From Zoroaster sp. YZ-2022 (taxonomy: Eukaryota; Echinodermata; Asteroidea; Forcipulatida; Zoroasteridae): 64,000 nucleotides of DNA. Below, one piece after another: positions 32,932 to 45,665 of the stretch (position 1 is the stretch's first letter; each line of letters starts with the position of its first letter). Below the pieces are notes generated by a model, which had not been told where the DNA came from, ran no database searches, and worked only from the letters and a program-made list of their open reading frames with translations. The stretch is taken from the NCBI GenBank assembly GCA_029582265.1, contig CM055821.1, positions 42,599,694 to 42,663,693 on the forward strand, written 5' to 3'. A program made the position numbers and the translations under genes.

Positions 32932-33130
32932 CAAGGGGTGTGATTTGTCCGGATTTTTCCAGATTTTCGAATTTTTACAAATCGCAGTGTTGTGATCCTA
33001 CGGATTTTAAAAATTCAAGTAATAAAGGAAAGCAAAGCTAACACTCAGAACTGCAGATTTCACAACAGCGGCCCCAGTACCCCTAGCAAAATTGACGTGG
33101 ATTTTTCAAAACTGCCCAATCAGACCCCTG
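32932..33130. mobile_element. GGGGTGTGATTT-family MITE, uninterrupted copy
   Basis: Starts CAAGGGGTGTGATTTGTCCG and ends CCAATCAGACCCCTG. It gives the intact structure of the element that is interrupted at 17263-18155. Confidence 0.8.
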
Positions 33131-33504
33131 ATGTGTGCAACATGCCACATTCATCAGGTACCACACTACGCACTAGCTTTTTAGCAAGCTTCGCACGCAT
33201 GCTGTCGTAGATAAACAACATAATGTTTGTCGTACCAACCGGCAAAAAACCAAAACACTCGACTCGTTTTGAAGTGATTAGTTTGAAATTTTGACCATTT
33301 TCAGCACCATTTGTTATCTGTGCAACTTCTCTTTAATACTTGCATGTAAAAGTAGTTCATATTTCGGTGTCCCAATGTCGTTTAACATACATGTACGCTA
33401 CATATATTTTTGCCATCCGCGTATATCGACGATATCATGGCCGACGATTATCGACTATAAAAAAAATTCCATGCCGTCACCCCTGCTTGAGAAACACTGC
33501 CCAT
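33131..33504. other. No recognisable feature
   Basis: Intronic, no exon recognised. Confidence 0.4.
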
Positions 33505-33625
33505 TCTCCTGAGGACGATCAGAGCATACCGATCGAAACGTCGAGTTGTACCTCCAGATCTTTTCAGGACTAATTACTACTCAATTGAGAATTTCACATG
33601 TGTCACCGCAATTAGTCTTACTTAA
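33505..33625 (+). mobile_element. Copy of the GATCGAAACGTC repeat family
   Basis: CTCCTGAGGACGATCAG, ATCGAAACGTCGAGTTGTA, then ACTAATTACTACTCAATTGA and a GTGTCACCGCAATTAG end. Confidence 0.9.
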
Positions 33626-33733
33626 ACACTGCCCATGTTGTATTGCATTACTTTCTGTAGCAAGTTTCGTTGAAGCAATACCTGAAATCTTATCATAGTC
33701 TTCACATGAATGTTTATTGTTGTTGTACTAAAG

Positions 33734-33808
33734 GAGAGACATCTCTATTTGGTGTTAATGAAACCTACCAGCGAGCTCTACTTCATTGGCAGAGGGCTGC
33801 AGCACAAG
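33734..33808 (+). CDS. SEL1L: SEL1L exon (75 bp)
   Basis: Acceptor ACTAAAG|GAGAGA and donor CAAG|GTAAAT. With one base from the previous exon it reads GETSLFGVNETYQRALLHWQ then RAAAQ, the next Sel1-like repeat, with the conserved ETY.RALLHW.RAA.QG pattern of SEL1L. Phase 1 at both ends, so the frame is kept. NET is a potential N-glycosylation site in the ER lumen (inference). The acceptor tract is T-rich but interrupted by G. The exon is too short to be found as an isolated gene, but order and phase make it certain. Confidence 0.93.
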
Positions 33809-35454
<1,646 letters not shown>

Positions 35455-35619
35455 TAGAAGAATTTTTAGGTGTGTGTTTGTTTGTTTGCTTGTTTGTATG
35501 TGGTTGTTTCAGATTTGAACATTTCCAAAGGAATGATTTTTCAACACAGAAAGCAAATGTTAAAATAAAAATCTGCAAAGCAGACAATTATCGACATGCA
35601 CAAGCCAATTCTGGTTAAC

Positions 35620-35895
35620 TAATTAGCCCCAACCCTCTAGGTATTCTGGCTATGAACCTTCCTGAATCCTCCAAAATCAATCAGTACACTTTTGGAAACA
35701 TGCCTTTATCTTCAAAATGCACCATGCGTTTTCGTTGATTTTTCATATTCAGCACTAATGGCCTGTACTTTTTGCCAGGTAGTAATTTTGTCTCATTTGA
35801 AGAGGTGAAAGTACCAGTTTCCAACAGGGCTGAATTTTTCTCAAAAAGTGCCCCTTGGAGGATTTTGCAGGATTTGGGGTAGTTAGGGTTTAAAG
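35620..35895. mobile_element. CCCTAAC-family TTAA element, decayed copy
   Basis: Body words GAATCCTCCAAAATC, AAACATGCCTTTATCTTCAA and CAGCACTAATGGCCTGTACT match 38619-38866 closely. The terminal TTAA and CCCTAAC have mutated (ATTAGCCCCAACCC; GGGTTTAA). Confidence 0.8.
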
Positions 35896-35910
35896 TGTAT
35901 TTATAGTTTG

Positions 35911-36375
35911 ATGCTGTATAGGATTCTAGCCAGCCAATTAACATCGGGCAAGCTCGGTGGTCAAGAGGTTAAGACGTCTGCACTAGTAAGCAGGAGGTCG
36001 TGGGTTCGAACCTGCCCGAGTCGCCAGTGAAGTTTTTTCCACAGACACTCGGAAAGCACTGTGTATACAGTGCTAGACACACGTCGGTGTAGGGCAAAAT
36101 TAAAATCAGTTGTTTATCACCCGACGCAAGAATTTCATCAAGCTATAAATATTGCGGTACCCACTGCTATATAGGATTCTAGCCGGCCAATCATCATCGG
36201 GCAAGCTCGGTGGTCAAGAGGTTAAGACGTCTGCACTAGTAAGCAGGAGGTCGTGGGTTCGAATCCCGCCCGAGTCGCCAGTGAAGTTTTTTCCACAGAC
36301 ACTCGGAAAGCACCGAGTATACAGTGCTATACACACGTCGGTGTAGGGCAAAAATTTAAATCAATTGTTTAAAGT
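35911..36375 (+). mobile_element. Two tandem copies (253-bp period) of a tRNA-derived SINE
   Basis: Both copies carry GCTCGGTGGTCAAGAGGTTA (A box TGGTCAAGAGG), a TCTGC...GCAGG anticodon-like stem and GTGGGTTCGAA (B box), followed by GAGTCGCCAGTGAAG and CACACGTCGGTGTAGGGCAA. tRNA-like parts: 35945-36024 and 36198-36278. The whole unit, with its upstream ATAGGATTCTAGCC word, is duplicated, so this is a tandem duplication rather than two insertions. The anticodon loop is 8 nt, so not a working tRNA. Confidence 0.85.
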
Positions 36376-36884
36376 GTATATCCTATTCTTTTCTTTATTC
36401 ATAAAAATTTTAGCAATCAAAAGTTGTTTTTGTAAAATACACGAAAAACAGGGGCTCTATTTCTTTTAGAATTCCATAATTTTAGGCCAGCATAGGAACA
36501 AAAATGACCATAACGGCAAAGTTAGGAATGTTTAACCAAAAAAAACGAACGTAAAAAAATATGCAAGAATGTCCATTTTTACCCCTTTGAACCAGTATTT
36601 TATGTAGATCTGTACACAAAAGAGGTTCAAATAAAAATAACTAATAAAGGTTAAATCTGAATCTGACAGAATCAAGTCCCGTGGGTTATATGACACCCCA
36701 GGAAATGTTTGGATAACTCACATTCCTGCAGATATATATTTGAATCAACAGTAATACTGAGTGTGTCTGTTGATTTGTGTTAGATGTTAACAGTAGTTAA
36801 AATGCCAGGCATTGTGTGAATGACATGACATATAGAATATAAATGCCATATTGATTCATAGAAGTTGTTTGTTCTCATGCTGTG
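36376..36884. other. No recognisable feature
   Basis: AT-rich intron. Confidence 0.45.
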
Positions 36885-37408
36885 CTAGGTATCCGGGTAC
36901 CTGGATACCCGACCGAAACTGTCATTACCCGGTTCCATGTTTCGGTTCCAATTCCAATTAAAATTCTGACTGAACATTTACGCCACAGAAATGGGAGTCT
37001 CTGATTTTTTGGGAAGAAAACTCGGATAAAGGCTTTAGAAGTAACATTTGCCGACAGCCTTTCACAGACTTGTCGGCTTTTGTTTGATGTATCTAGTTTT
37101 GAGTTAACTGCCGGTCGTGCCAGTATCACAAGTTGGTATTTGTGCCTATTGTTCACAGTTATTTAATTAGTGCAAATGTGGGACACATGAATTATTTTTG
37201 TATGTGTGTGGGGAATGGGGATGCTACATGTATGAGTCGTTTTTAATATACATGTAGAAGCGGGAAATTATTACAGTAAGTCCACATTATGGAGAAACAA
37301 GAGAAACTTTGTATTGGTAATTTTATACATTCGTGGGTATTTATGTGTTTTTACGAAAAAAATTATGGGTAGCCGGGTATCCGAAGATTTTCAATTCCGG
37401 GTATCCGG
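36885..37408. mobile_element. Repeat with GGTATCCGGGTA ends
   Basis: GGTATCCGGGTACCTGGATACC at the left and GGGTAGCCGGGTATCCG plus GGGTATCCGG at the right suggest a degenerate DNA element of about 0.5 kb. Only the ends support it. Confidence 0.4.
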
Positions 37409-37697
37409 CAGGCCTGTGATTTCTCAGGATTTTTCCTGATTTCAGGATTTTTTTTACAAGTCTCCCATTCCCTCAAATTTTCTTGAAAGAAGAGAAGTAG
37501 CCAGCAAGGAAAGAAAGAAGTAGCCTGTATTGTGTCCAAACCTCAAGTTTCTTATTTGTGTGGATGTGGAGAGTCTGTAAATCCTCCAAAATTAAATACC
37601 CAGGAGGTTCAGGGGTTTTGTCCTCTAGACCAAAGGGAGACCCAGGCCTGGTACACATTTTTCAGGATTTTTTTTTTTTGGTCAAATCACACCCCTG
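37409..37697. mobile_element. CAGG-ended MITE, copy 2
   Basis: Starts CAGGCCTGTGATTTCTCAGG, ends GTCAAATCACACCCCTG; same body as 18804-19055, with a small internal duplication (AGAAGTAGCC). Confidence 0.8.
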
Positions 37698-37828
37698 ACC
37701 AAGTTGCTGAAATAACCAAACATGCACAGCCTTAGTTTGTTCACGGAACGTTGATACTATTTTGGCATACATTCTGGGTTTTTTTTTGCTTAAAGAGATA
37801 GGAAACCTGAGGGGGCAAAAACCAATAT

Positions 37829-38263
37829 GACATAAAACACAATAAAGGGGGCCACTTTCCTACCGTCACGTTAGCAGTTTTTCTTATTGTTGTAATTTTT
37901 TTTTAATATCTGAAACCACCCAAAAAAAAATTCAACATTTGAATAGACATGCATGCTTATCCTAAAGATAATTTGAGTTGATTATTACTATTATTTTTTA
38001 ATTAGCCTAAAATTTCCATCAACAAATAGACGGAAAAGTGAGGTAACTTTTTCCGTCCAATTTTTATGGAAATTTGAGGGTAAAAAAATAAATTAAAAAA
38101 TAAAATAAATCAACTCAAATTAGTTCTAGTATAAGACTGCATGTCCATTCACATGTTGAAACACTTTTTGGTCGGTTTCAGGTACTTAAAAATAAATAAC
38201 AACCATTGGAAAAACTGCTAACGTGACAGATGCAAAGTGGCCCCCTTTATTGTGTTTTATGTC
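37829..38263. mobile_element. 435-bp foldback MITE, copy 2
   Basis: Ends GACATAAAACACAATAAAGG and complement, extended by ATAT/ATAT outside. It includes the CTACCGTCACGTTAGCAG part missing from copy 1 at 16154-16575. Confidence 0.92.
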
Positions 38264-38339
38264 ATATACGAATCGTACATGTACATGTATTTCTATATAT
38301 ATTTATACCTTTAGTATAAGATTTGATGATTTGCATGGT

Positions 38340-38605
38340 TTCAGTTTGCTGTAACACCACATGTATATCTTAACTATTGACAAGTATGGTACAGGGTTCG
38401 GACAAGATTATGGTTCAGGGAGAACCAATATCAAGTAACTTTGTTTCTCAACAAGCGAGAATGTGGTTCAGGGAGAACCATGGGGGTCTTTTCATGGTCT
38501 TCTCTCACAGTTGAGATATGAGTTGCCTGAAAAATATTCTTTTCAGAACCTTGTACCTCACTTAGCGATAGTTGAGATTTACGCGTGGTGTTACTGCAAA
38601 CTAAA
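38340..38605. mobile_element. Repeat with GGTTCAGGGAGAAC words, copy 2
   Basis: Matches 31420-31705; bounded by TTTGCTGTAACACCAC and GTGGTGTTACTGCAAAC in inverted orientation. Confidence 0.7.
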
Positions 38606-38618
38606 ACGATTTCATTAA

Positions 38619-38866
38619 CCCTAACCCCCTAGGTATTTCTGGCTAGGAACTTTCCTGAATCCTCCAAAATCCATCAGTGCAATTTTTGGAAACATGCCTT
38701 TATCTTCAAAATGCACCGTGCGTTTTCGTTGATTTTTCATATTCAGCACTAATGGCCTGTACTTTTTGCCAGGTAGTAATTTTGTCTCATTTGAAGAGGT
38801 GAGAGTACCAGTTTCCAACAGGGCTAAATTTTTTGGAGGATTTTGCAGGATTTGGGGTAGTTAGGG
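38619..38866. mobile_element. CCCTAAC-family TTAA element (248 bp)
   Basis: TTAA (38615-38618) then CCCTAACCCCCTAGG; ends GGTAGTTAGGG then TTAA (38867-38870). That TTAA is shared with the next element. Confidence 0.85.
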
Positions 38867-38870
38867 TTAA

Positions 38871-38952
38871 CCCTAACTCCCTAAGCATTGTTACTGAACA
38901 ATAAAAATCCATCAAAATCCTCCAACTGCATTTGTTGTCTCGGGAGTTAGGG
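38871..38952. mobile_element. CCCTAAC-family TTAA element (82 bp), adjoining
   Basis: TTAA (38867-38870) then CCCTAACTCCCTAAG; ends GGGAGTTAGGG then TTAA (38953-38956). A second, smaller member inserted at the flanking TTAA of its neighbour. Confidence 0.85.
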
Positions 38953-38956
38953 TTAA

Positions 38957-39562
38957 TAGAAATTAAGTGTCTAGAATGAATTCGTAGGGTCCATACATGT
39001 ACATGTATTCATTTTGGACTTTTGTTACAGTCAAACATGCCCCTAACGATTTGTTTGATGTAATTTGTAATCTTAAAGGTAAGGTTATAGGATTGGTAAT
39101 TAAAAAATAACCAAATTTACGAATGATAATATAAAACTTACTTGTTGTAAAGTTTAATGATGGCAAAATTCTTCCATTATGAAGTACATGTAATTTTTGT
39201 CTGGGGTGCCGTCTCATTTGAGAAAAGTGAAAAGAACGATCAGTTTGAATTTAGGAAAGAATCCCCTTTCCCAAATTCCACATACAAAAATGAATGCAAA
39301 AAGGTTTATTACATGATAAACCTTGTCTTTAATGTATTTGTTTGCCTTTCAACCAACAACAAAAATAGTCATTTTCAGATTAAAAGGGAAAATATGCTGA
39401 GAGTAACCGGTTTGCCTGTTAGGCTGTCTGTGCCAGTCAGACGATCTGTTTGTTGCTTAATATACTGAATCTGACAAGGGCAGTACTATGGTTAGGGGTA
39501 AGGACAAGTGGACATCCTTAATAATTCTTACATATATCAATGAAAGCCACCATCATTAGCTC
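38957..39562. other. No recognisable gene
   Basis: The part 39065-39260 shares words (TTTGTCTG.GGTGC, GAATTTAGGAAAGAAT) with 52015-52100 and 63560-63620, an old dispersed repeat. Confidence 0.45.
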
Positions 39563-39938
39563 TAATAACAATAATAATAATAATAATATTGTGGACTTAT
39601 ATAGCGCACGTATCCACCAAACTGGTGCTCAAGGCGCATTATATTATTACCCCTGCTCATCAGGCTCATAAATCATTCCTGAAACCATCTCAGCTCCCTG
39701 GGGAGTATACAGCTCAATTGCTGCCATTACAGCGCATACAGGGCTAATCAAACACAATAACAAACTCTGTCCTCACAGGTACCCATTTACCCCTGGGTGG
39801 AGAGAAGCAATTATTGTAAAGTGTCTTGCTCAAGGACACAAGCACCATGGTCGCGGCTGGGATTCGAACCCACATTCTGACGACTCAGCCATCAGAACAC
39901 AAATCCGATGCACTAAACCGCTCAACCATGGCACTCCA
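39563..39938 (-). mobile_element. tRNA-derived SINE (family B), full length
   Basis: (AAT)n then TATAGCGCACGTATCCACC on the + strand; minus-strand reading is tRNA head (TGGGTTCGAATCCCAGCC), body and L2-like tail. Confidence 0.9.
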
Positions 39939-39949
39939 TAGATGGGCCA

Positions 39950-40352
39950 TTCCACCAGGTTGGGGCAAGCTTTGTGACAAGGTGTCTTTGTTACGTAGGT
40001 AACACCTATTATGAGTGCACATTCTTGGGTCATTCCACCAGGTTGAGGCAAGCTTTGTGACACGGTGTCCTTGTTACTAGGTAGATGTACCATTCATTAT
40101 CCTTATTATGAGGGCACATTCTTGGGTCATTCCACCAGGTTGAGGCAAGCTTTGTGACATGGTGTCCTTGTTACTAGGTAGATGTACCATTCATTATCCT
40201 TTATTGTGAGTGCACATTCTCAGTTGTTCTTCAAATTAGAATGAAATCAGTCTCTGTGCCTTGAATTACAATAAAAAATGGTACATTTTACCTATGTAAC
40301 AAGGGACACCTATCACAAAGCTTGCCCCAACCTGGTGGAATTACCCAGATCC
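39950..40352. mobile_element. MITE whose left terminal repeat is triplicated
   Basis: CATTCCACCAGGTTGGGGCA (39956) recurs with one change at 40031 and 40127 (CATTCCACCAGGTTGAGGCA), each followed by AGCTTTGTGACA. The inverse TTGCCCCAACCTGGTGGAAT closes the element at 40320-40342. Confidence 0.85.
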
Positions 40353-41654
40353 AATCTGGTGATATCACTGATACACACCATCTTGATTTGTAACCAAATT
40401 TAGAGTTATCTCCCACTGAGATTCATTTTTCCTGGGACAGATACTATTTTTTATTTATTTTTTATTTTTTGAAAAAGGTTGCATGCCTTCAAATCCCTTT
40501 AGGACTTTTGGCCCCGAACCTTACTTAACCGAGTTCTGGTTTTCTTCCACTCCAACTACACGCAGTCGTCGTAGTGTTACATTAGCATTTCCTGAGATCA
40601 CAGCTTTGGTTGCGGTGAAATGTATCATCGTACCGTAGGGAAATGTTAACAAGAAGGGCAGTGATGTACTCTTGACTCTTGAATAATTGCACTTTTGCTG
40701 CAAGCACTGCTTTGTCTTTGTCACTGGGTAAATATCATTCAAAAGAAAATAAAGAGATTTGTTATCATACCTTAACAATTACTCAAGAGGACAGTGCTAG
40801 TCCACAATAAGCTCAACGGGTTTTCTTTTCCAATTTAAACGTATCAACTTTCTGATCCCCTCTGACAGACCTATTCAACAGATCAGTGGAATTTGTGTAG
40901 TATAAGCTATTCATGCGTTAAATACACCAGAGTAATTGACAAGATGCCAGCTGCGTTTGAAACGGGGTGTTTGCCATAAATCCAAGGCTGTCACAGTAAC
41001 AGCCCAGACTGTCTGTCACTTAAAAAATGCCACATTACTCAAAGCCATGATCCTTATAATACCATACATGTGCTTGATATTAAACAGGCATTACTGGATT
41101 GCTAAAATATGTACCAACCCTGCAAAGTTTCTTCCTGAGAGTTAATTAATTTTTCATTCACGGATAATGCCTGAGGCAGCTGAAACTTTGAAATAATTGT
41201 TTTCCTTTAAGAATTAGAAATATAAGGCTCTCTAGGGATGGTACATTTAAAACAGTGGTAATTACCAGGTTATCAAATCAACAAATGATTATCTAAAAAG
41301 CTTTACTTGGTGCTAAATTGGTACAAATATCAAACATCCTGAGAAAAGATTTTGTAGTAAGTGCTTTCATCTTAAAGAAATAAGGAATTGTGGGTCAGGC
41401 AAAAAACATCAAAACATGAAATACCTGTGAAAGTTTTTTTTTTTTTAATATCGGCACCTGTTATGATAAAAAGTTTGCAAGTTGCTTTTATGATGTATTT
41501 ATTGAAAATTATAGGGTTGAAATGAACGTATATTTCCAAAAATGTACATTTCCAATGTTGTACCTTCCCTTTAATACAAATGTGTACGTGTACATAGCTG
41601 TAGTGATACAATTGTCCTATTGATGATAGTGATGAAGTCAGGTTCCTAAGACAA
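40353..41654. other. Non-coding intron
   Basis: The segment 41220-41580 ends with CAATGTTGTACCTTCCCTTT (inverse of the words at 10427 and 30198), so it is probably another old TTAA-type repeat. No exon recognised. Confidence 0.45.
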
Positions 41655-42078
41655 CCCATTAATCAACCCATCCACCCATAAACCCATCCACCCTTCCACC
41701 TTCCCACTCATTTGTCAACCCACCCATTAACCACACAATCTAACAGTAAACCTAATCACCCACTCATTCATCAACCCCTACCTGCCCACCCATCCATAAA
41801 CCCAACCACACACCCACCCAAAAAAATCCAACCACCCTTCCACCAACCCACTTATAAATCACCCAAACACCCACCCACCTACATGTAGAAACCCAATCAC
41901 CCCCACATAAACCACCACCCAACCACCCATAAACCCAACCACCCTCAAATCCACCCACTCACCCATAACTCAAACCACCCTTCCAACCACCCACTTATTT
42001 ATCAACCCACCCACCCACCCACCCACCCACCCACCCACCCACCCACCCACCCACCCACCCACCCACCCACCCACCCAC
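41655..42078. repeat. Degenerate ACCC-rich minisatellite ending in a pure (CCCA)n tract
   Basis: CAACCCACCCA-like words fill 41655-42000; 42006-42077 is an uninterrupted (ACCC)n run of about 18 copies. The strand asymmetry (no G for long stretches) is strong. Confidence 0.95.
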
Positions 42079-42199
42079 ATATCTACATATCTACATGTAC
42101 ACATGTTTGTGTACATGAGGACCTGAGAACTGTTCTTAGGACACTTAAAGATGTGTTGTGTTTTACTGACAATATCCGGAAATGTTGGATTTTATTGCA

Positions 42200-42362
42200 A
42201 CCTTCTCCTGAGGACGATCAGAGCATACTGATCGAAACGTCGAGTTGTAACCTCCAGTTCTTTTCAGAACTAATTACTACTCAATTGAGATTTTCACATG
42301 GTGTCACCGCAATTAGTCTTACTTATCCTCTTCACCGTGCAAAGCTACAAGTTTTACCTATT
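42200..42362 (+). mobile_element. GATCGAAACGTC repeat family, best copy with hammerhead-like fold
   Basis: 42205-42244 reads CTC, CTGAGGA, C, a GATCAG/CTGATC hairpin with a 6-nt loop, GAAAC, GTC, GAG. It continues to AATTGAGATTTTCACATGG, GTGTCACCGCAATTAG and TTCACCGTGCAAAGC. 59440-59562 keeps the same 3' part without the hairpin. Shared 3' ends with variable 5' ends look like a truncated retroelement; Penelope-like elements are known to carry hammerhead motifs. Confidence 0.75.
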
Positions 42363-43978
42363 GCAACCTTGATAATTTAATTTTAAACAGGAATACAAAT
42401 ACTTCAAAAAGAATTAATTTCAGAATCACAAAATAGTTGTCAGAAGCTCCATTTAACAGTATAAAAGTGCCAAAATTAATTTATGCTGGGACCCACCTTA
42501 AATTCATTTCGGGACATACATTGTTGTATTTACTGTAAAAAACCACGTTTTCACAATAATTTAGAAAAAATGTGTCATTTTACAGCATTTGTATACACTT
42601 CCTCAAGAAAAATAGCGATGCTCTGGTGAAAAATAGCGATGCTCTGGTGAAAAATAAAGTGTCCGTTAAAATAGTGCAAGTTGATGTTAATATAGCGAAA
42701 AACACAGGGCGCTGCATCTTGAAATGCTCCAGCCTCCAGTTACAATGAGTACTGTGTATTTAACTTGTTCTCTTTTAATGCACGCATATGTACCATTTAA
42801 ATTGGAAATGACACAGACCAAAGCATTTGCGAGACAGCATTGCTTGGGGAGAAGATAGAGGGGATGTTCCAAATAATTATATCCCCAAATTATATTCCCA
42901 AAGAACCCCTAAACAGAGAGGGGGGGTGGAGGGACAGTCATAAATTGCTTGTTTTGCGGATTGTTAAACCCACCTCTAGCAAACAATCCGTGATGCCCGT
43001 CGTTATCCGACACCGGATATAATACAGAGATTTCGTAAGGAGTGTTTTTGCCAATCCAGTTACATTGCTTTAAGCAAATCTTTCTGTTACACAGAGGCAA
43101 ACAAGCATTGTAAACTAAAAGCTATTCCAGCTTGCAGAATTGAAACCGATGCTTCATCCACAGACAGGCGAATTCAATCTTAATAACGGTGACAACATCA
43201 CATCGAGTAAGCCATCATCTGTTCAGATTATTTTTCACCGTTATTAGAACTGACAACTTAAAGGTTTTACCACGCAGGAGGTCTGTGTAGCTTGTGATCC
43301 CATGATATGAGTGAGTTTTCTTTTGAGCCAACCCATGTATGCAGTGTTTAATTGATGGTGATGTTGGCATGTAGGTCGGTCGTGTCGTTCTTGGCTGGCC
43401 GTGTATTTCTTCTTCTTTTTTCCCAGGACAAGCGTGGGCAAATTCTATGCAATTTCCATTTTTAAAAACTTGTTTTTAAAAAAATATATATATATATTTT
43501 TTTTTAAAGATTTTTTTTCTTCAAAAATTGCCTACAACCGGCCTTGTCACCACCATCGATCTCTCATTAAGGAATTCCTTGTTTCCTTTGCAACATGTAT
43601 CTAGACCTTTATCATGGTGCCACCATATTTGTCATGTACCCTGTATGCAACAGCAACCATAAATACTGATCCTCATTATACAAAAAGGAGCCAGACTGTT
43701 TTTTTTCCTTCCAGTTTTTTTCCTTCCAGTTTGGTTACATTGATTTAAATGAGAAAAACGATATGGCTGTACCATGTTCAAGGTGTATACATTCTGTACA
43801 TGAGACAACAGCATCTATTACATATGTATCTCATGCATAATCTTATGACCAGTGGTAACCAGGGTAAAGTTTATGCATCCATACTTAGGTTCATAAGTTG
43901 CCACTGAGGCTTACTAGGGAAGAACTGAATTGCGTAAAGTCACATTATCCCACAGGCTAATCAGGGTTTGCCCTTTAA
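42363..43978. other. Non-coding intron
   Basis: Contains a 22-bp duplication (AAAATAGCGATGCTCTGGTG at 42608 and 42630) and AT runs near 43480-43505. No exon recognised. Confidence 0.45.
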
Positions 43979-44119
43979 CCCTAACCTCACTGAATACTAC
44001 AAAATACTACTTGAGTAAACTGCAGTATGGAGTACTTTTACTACACTGGTCTATGAGAATTGAGTAGTATTTTGTAGTACAGTGTACTGGACCCCAAATG
44101 AATGCCTAGGACGTTAGGG
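43979..44119. mobile_element. CCCTAAC-family TTAA element (141 bp)
   Basis: TTAA (43975-43978) then CCCTAACCTCACTG; ends ACGTTAGGG then TTAA (44120-44123). The interior folds back (ATACTACAAAATACTAC / GTAGTATTTTGTAGTA). Confidence 0.85.
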
Positions 44120-44165
44120 TTAACTTTTATTTACTGGCCAGCTGGACCAGCTGGCGTGACTTTAA

Positions 44166-44374
44166 AGGGGCAGCATTGTCACAGGGCATGGAATCAGAAT
44201 GCTAGTTTTACATTAACTCAGTAACTGCCATAATTACCCCACATGATACGGTCATATTACCGTTGCTGCTGCATAAATGAGTCATTAATTTTCAGTCACT
44301 GTGTTAATCTTAAACCAGGACATTGATTCCATGCCCTGTCGAAAGTATGCTCTGATCGTGATGATAGTGCCCCT
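44166..44374. mobile_element. TTAA / AGGGGCAG-family MITE, complete (209 bp)
   Basis: TTAA at 44162-44165 and 44375-44378; ends AGGGGCAGCATTGTCAC and TGATGATAGTGCCCCT; interior GGGCATGGAATCAGAATG inverse to ATTGATTCCATGCCC. Confidence 0.92.
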
Positions 44375-45582
44375 TTAACAAGCTACACGAAGTTTCACTT
44401 TAGTTTTTTTTCATATAGATAAATTTTTGTTTGTCCTTTTGATAAACATGGGATCCTGGAGAACGGGATCACATGGGCATGCTAAAAAAAAATAGGTTGG
44501 ACTAAATTTATAAGCCATTTTTTTAATTGTTTTATGATGGCTGCAATTGTAATGACTGGTGCAAACACAAATATCGGAACATACAGAGAAATGAGAATCA
44601 GTCAAGTGGAAAAGAAACTCGGGAGGGGGTTGGGAGAGTGAAAGATAGGGAATTGGGACAGAGAAACAGAAGTAGGGTGAAGCTAGATGAACGAGTAAGG
44701 CAGACAGAAATAGAAGAAACAAACAAAGAAGACATTCTGATAAACATGAATCCAAGAGAGGCTTATGAAGAGAGAAGATGTGGATCAAACGTCTTCTCAC
44801 TGTTCAAATCCATGGTCTGAACATCCAGAAAGGAATCGTGGACTTAACGGCTATATTTGTTTTTCCCCTCACAGGTGCTGATTTTTGTGTTTGTCAGTTT
44901 GGCTTCTCCGTTTATTTCTCCTTTATCTGTCTATCTTACACATTCATCCTGCTTTACCCTATTTCTGTTTTTCGGGTCCAATCATCCCTCATCTCTCTCT
45001 CCTCCCCTCAGTTTCACCTCCACTTCACTCACTAACTCCATCCTGAATTCAATTTGGCTCTGCCCTGCCACCACTTCGTCTGGTTCCCCCCCCCCCCCCC
45101 AGCATGCTATCTGAATACCTGATCCTTCACATTTTTTTCACTTCTGACAATGACCTATCTCTTTGCCTCCCCCCCCCCCCCTGAATTTCTTGTCCCACTT
45201 AATCTTGTTCCTCAGTTTGTTCGGTATAGGTGTACCAGAAGTCTATTACCTACATGAAGTGTGCCAGCCTGCTGTAACCCACACCACGGCATTGTACTCC
45301 AAATGCGTACATGCACTACGAGCATGGTTACGAGTTTTGCTCCCCCTGCCTGGCTTGCAGTAAGGCATTATGGGATTAGGCGCTTGACGCGCGAAGCTAG
45401 TTTCTAGAACTATGCGCAGTCTTAAACTAGACACAGGCAAACTTCAGCAGGTGTGGGGTGAACGTGCTAAACCTTTTGAGACCTTGTGCATCAGTCTGTG
45501 GAGCAAAACGTCACAAATGTCTCTGTAGTCCTATGCCGTGGACTAGGTTAGTACACGAGTGGCACACTAAGTGTAGGTAATA
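44375..45582. other. Non-coding intron with C runs
   Basis: C runs at 45087-45100 and 45169-45181. Opposed ORFs at 44411-44820 are products of a purine-rich strand and have no family resemblance. Confidence 0.5.
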
Positions 45583-45665
45583 TATCTGGTGTACTGTATA
45601 CAGCAGTTATTATCATTACAGACTTCTGGTGTACTGTATAGAGCAGTTATTATCATTACAGACTT
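45583..45665. repeat. 40-bp tandem duplication
   Basis: TCTGGTGTACTGTATACAGC...CATTACAGACT followed by the same unit with one change (ATAGAGC). Confidence 0.9.

Noticed and set aside
35945..36278. Functional tRNA genes
   Set aside because: A and B boxes are present, but the anticodon loop has 8 nt, the acceptor stem is weak and the context is a duplicated SINE.
44411..44820. Opposed ORFs of 129 and 97 codons
   Set aside because: Both come from a purine/pyrimidine-skewed stretch inside a SEL1L intron; low complexity and no family resemblance.
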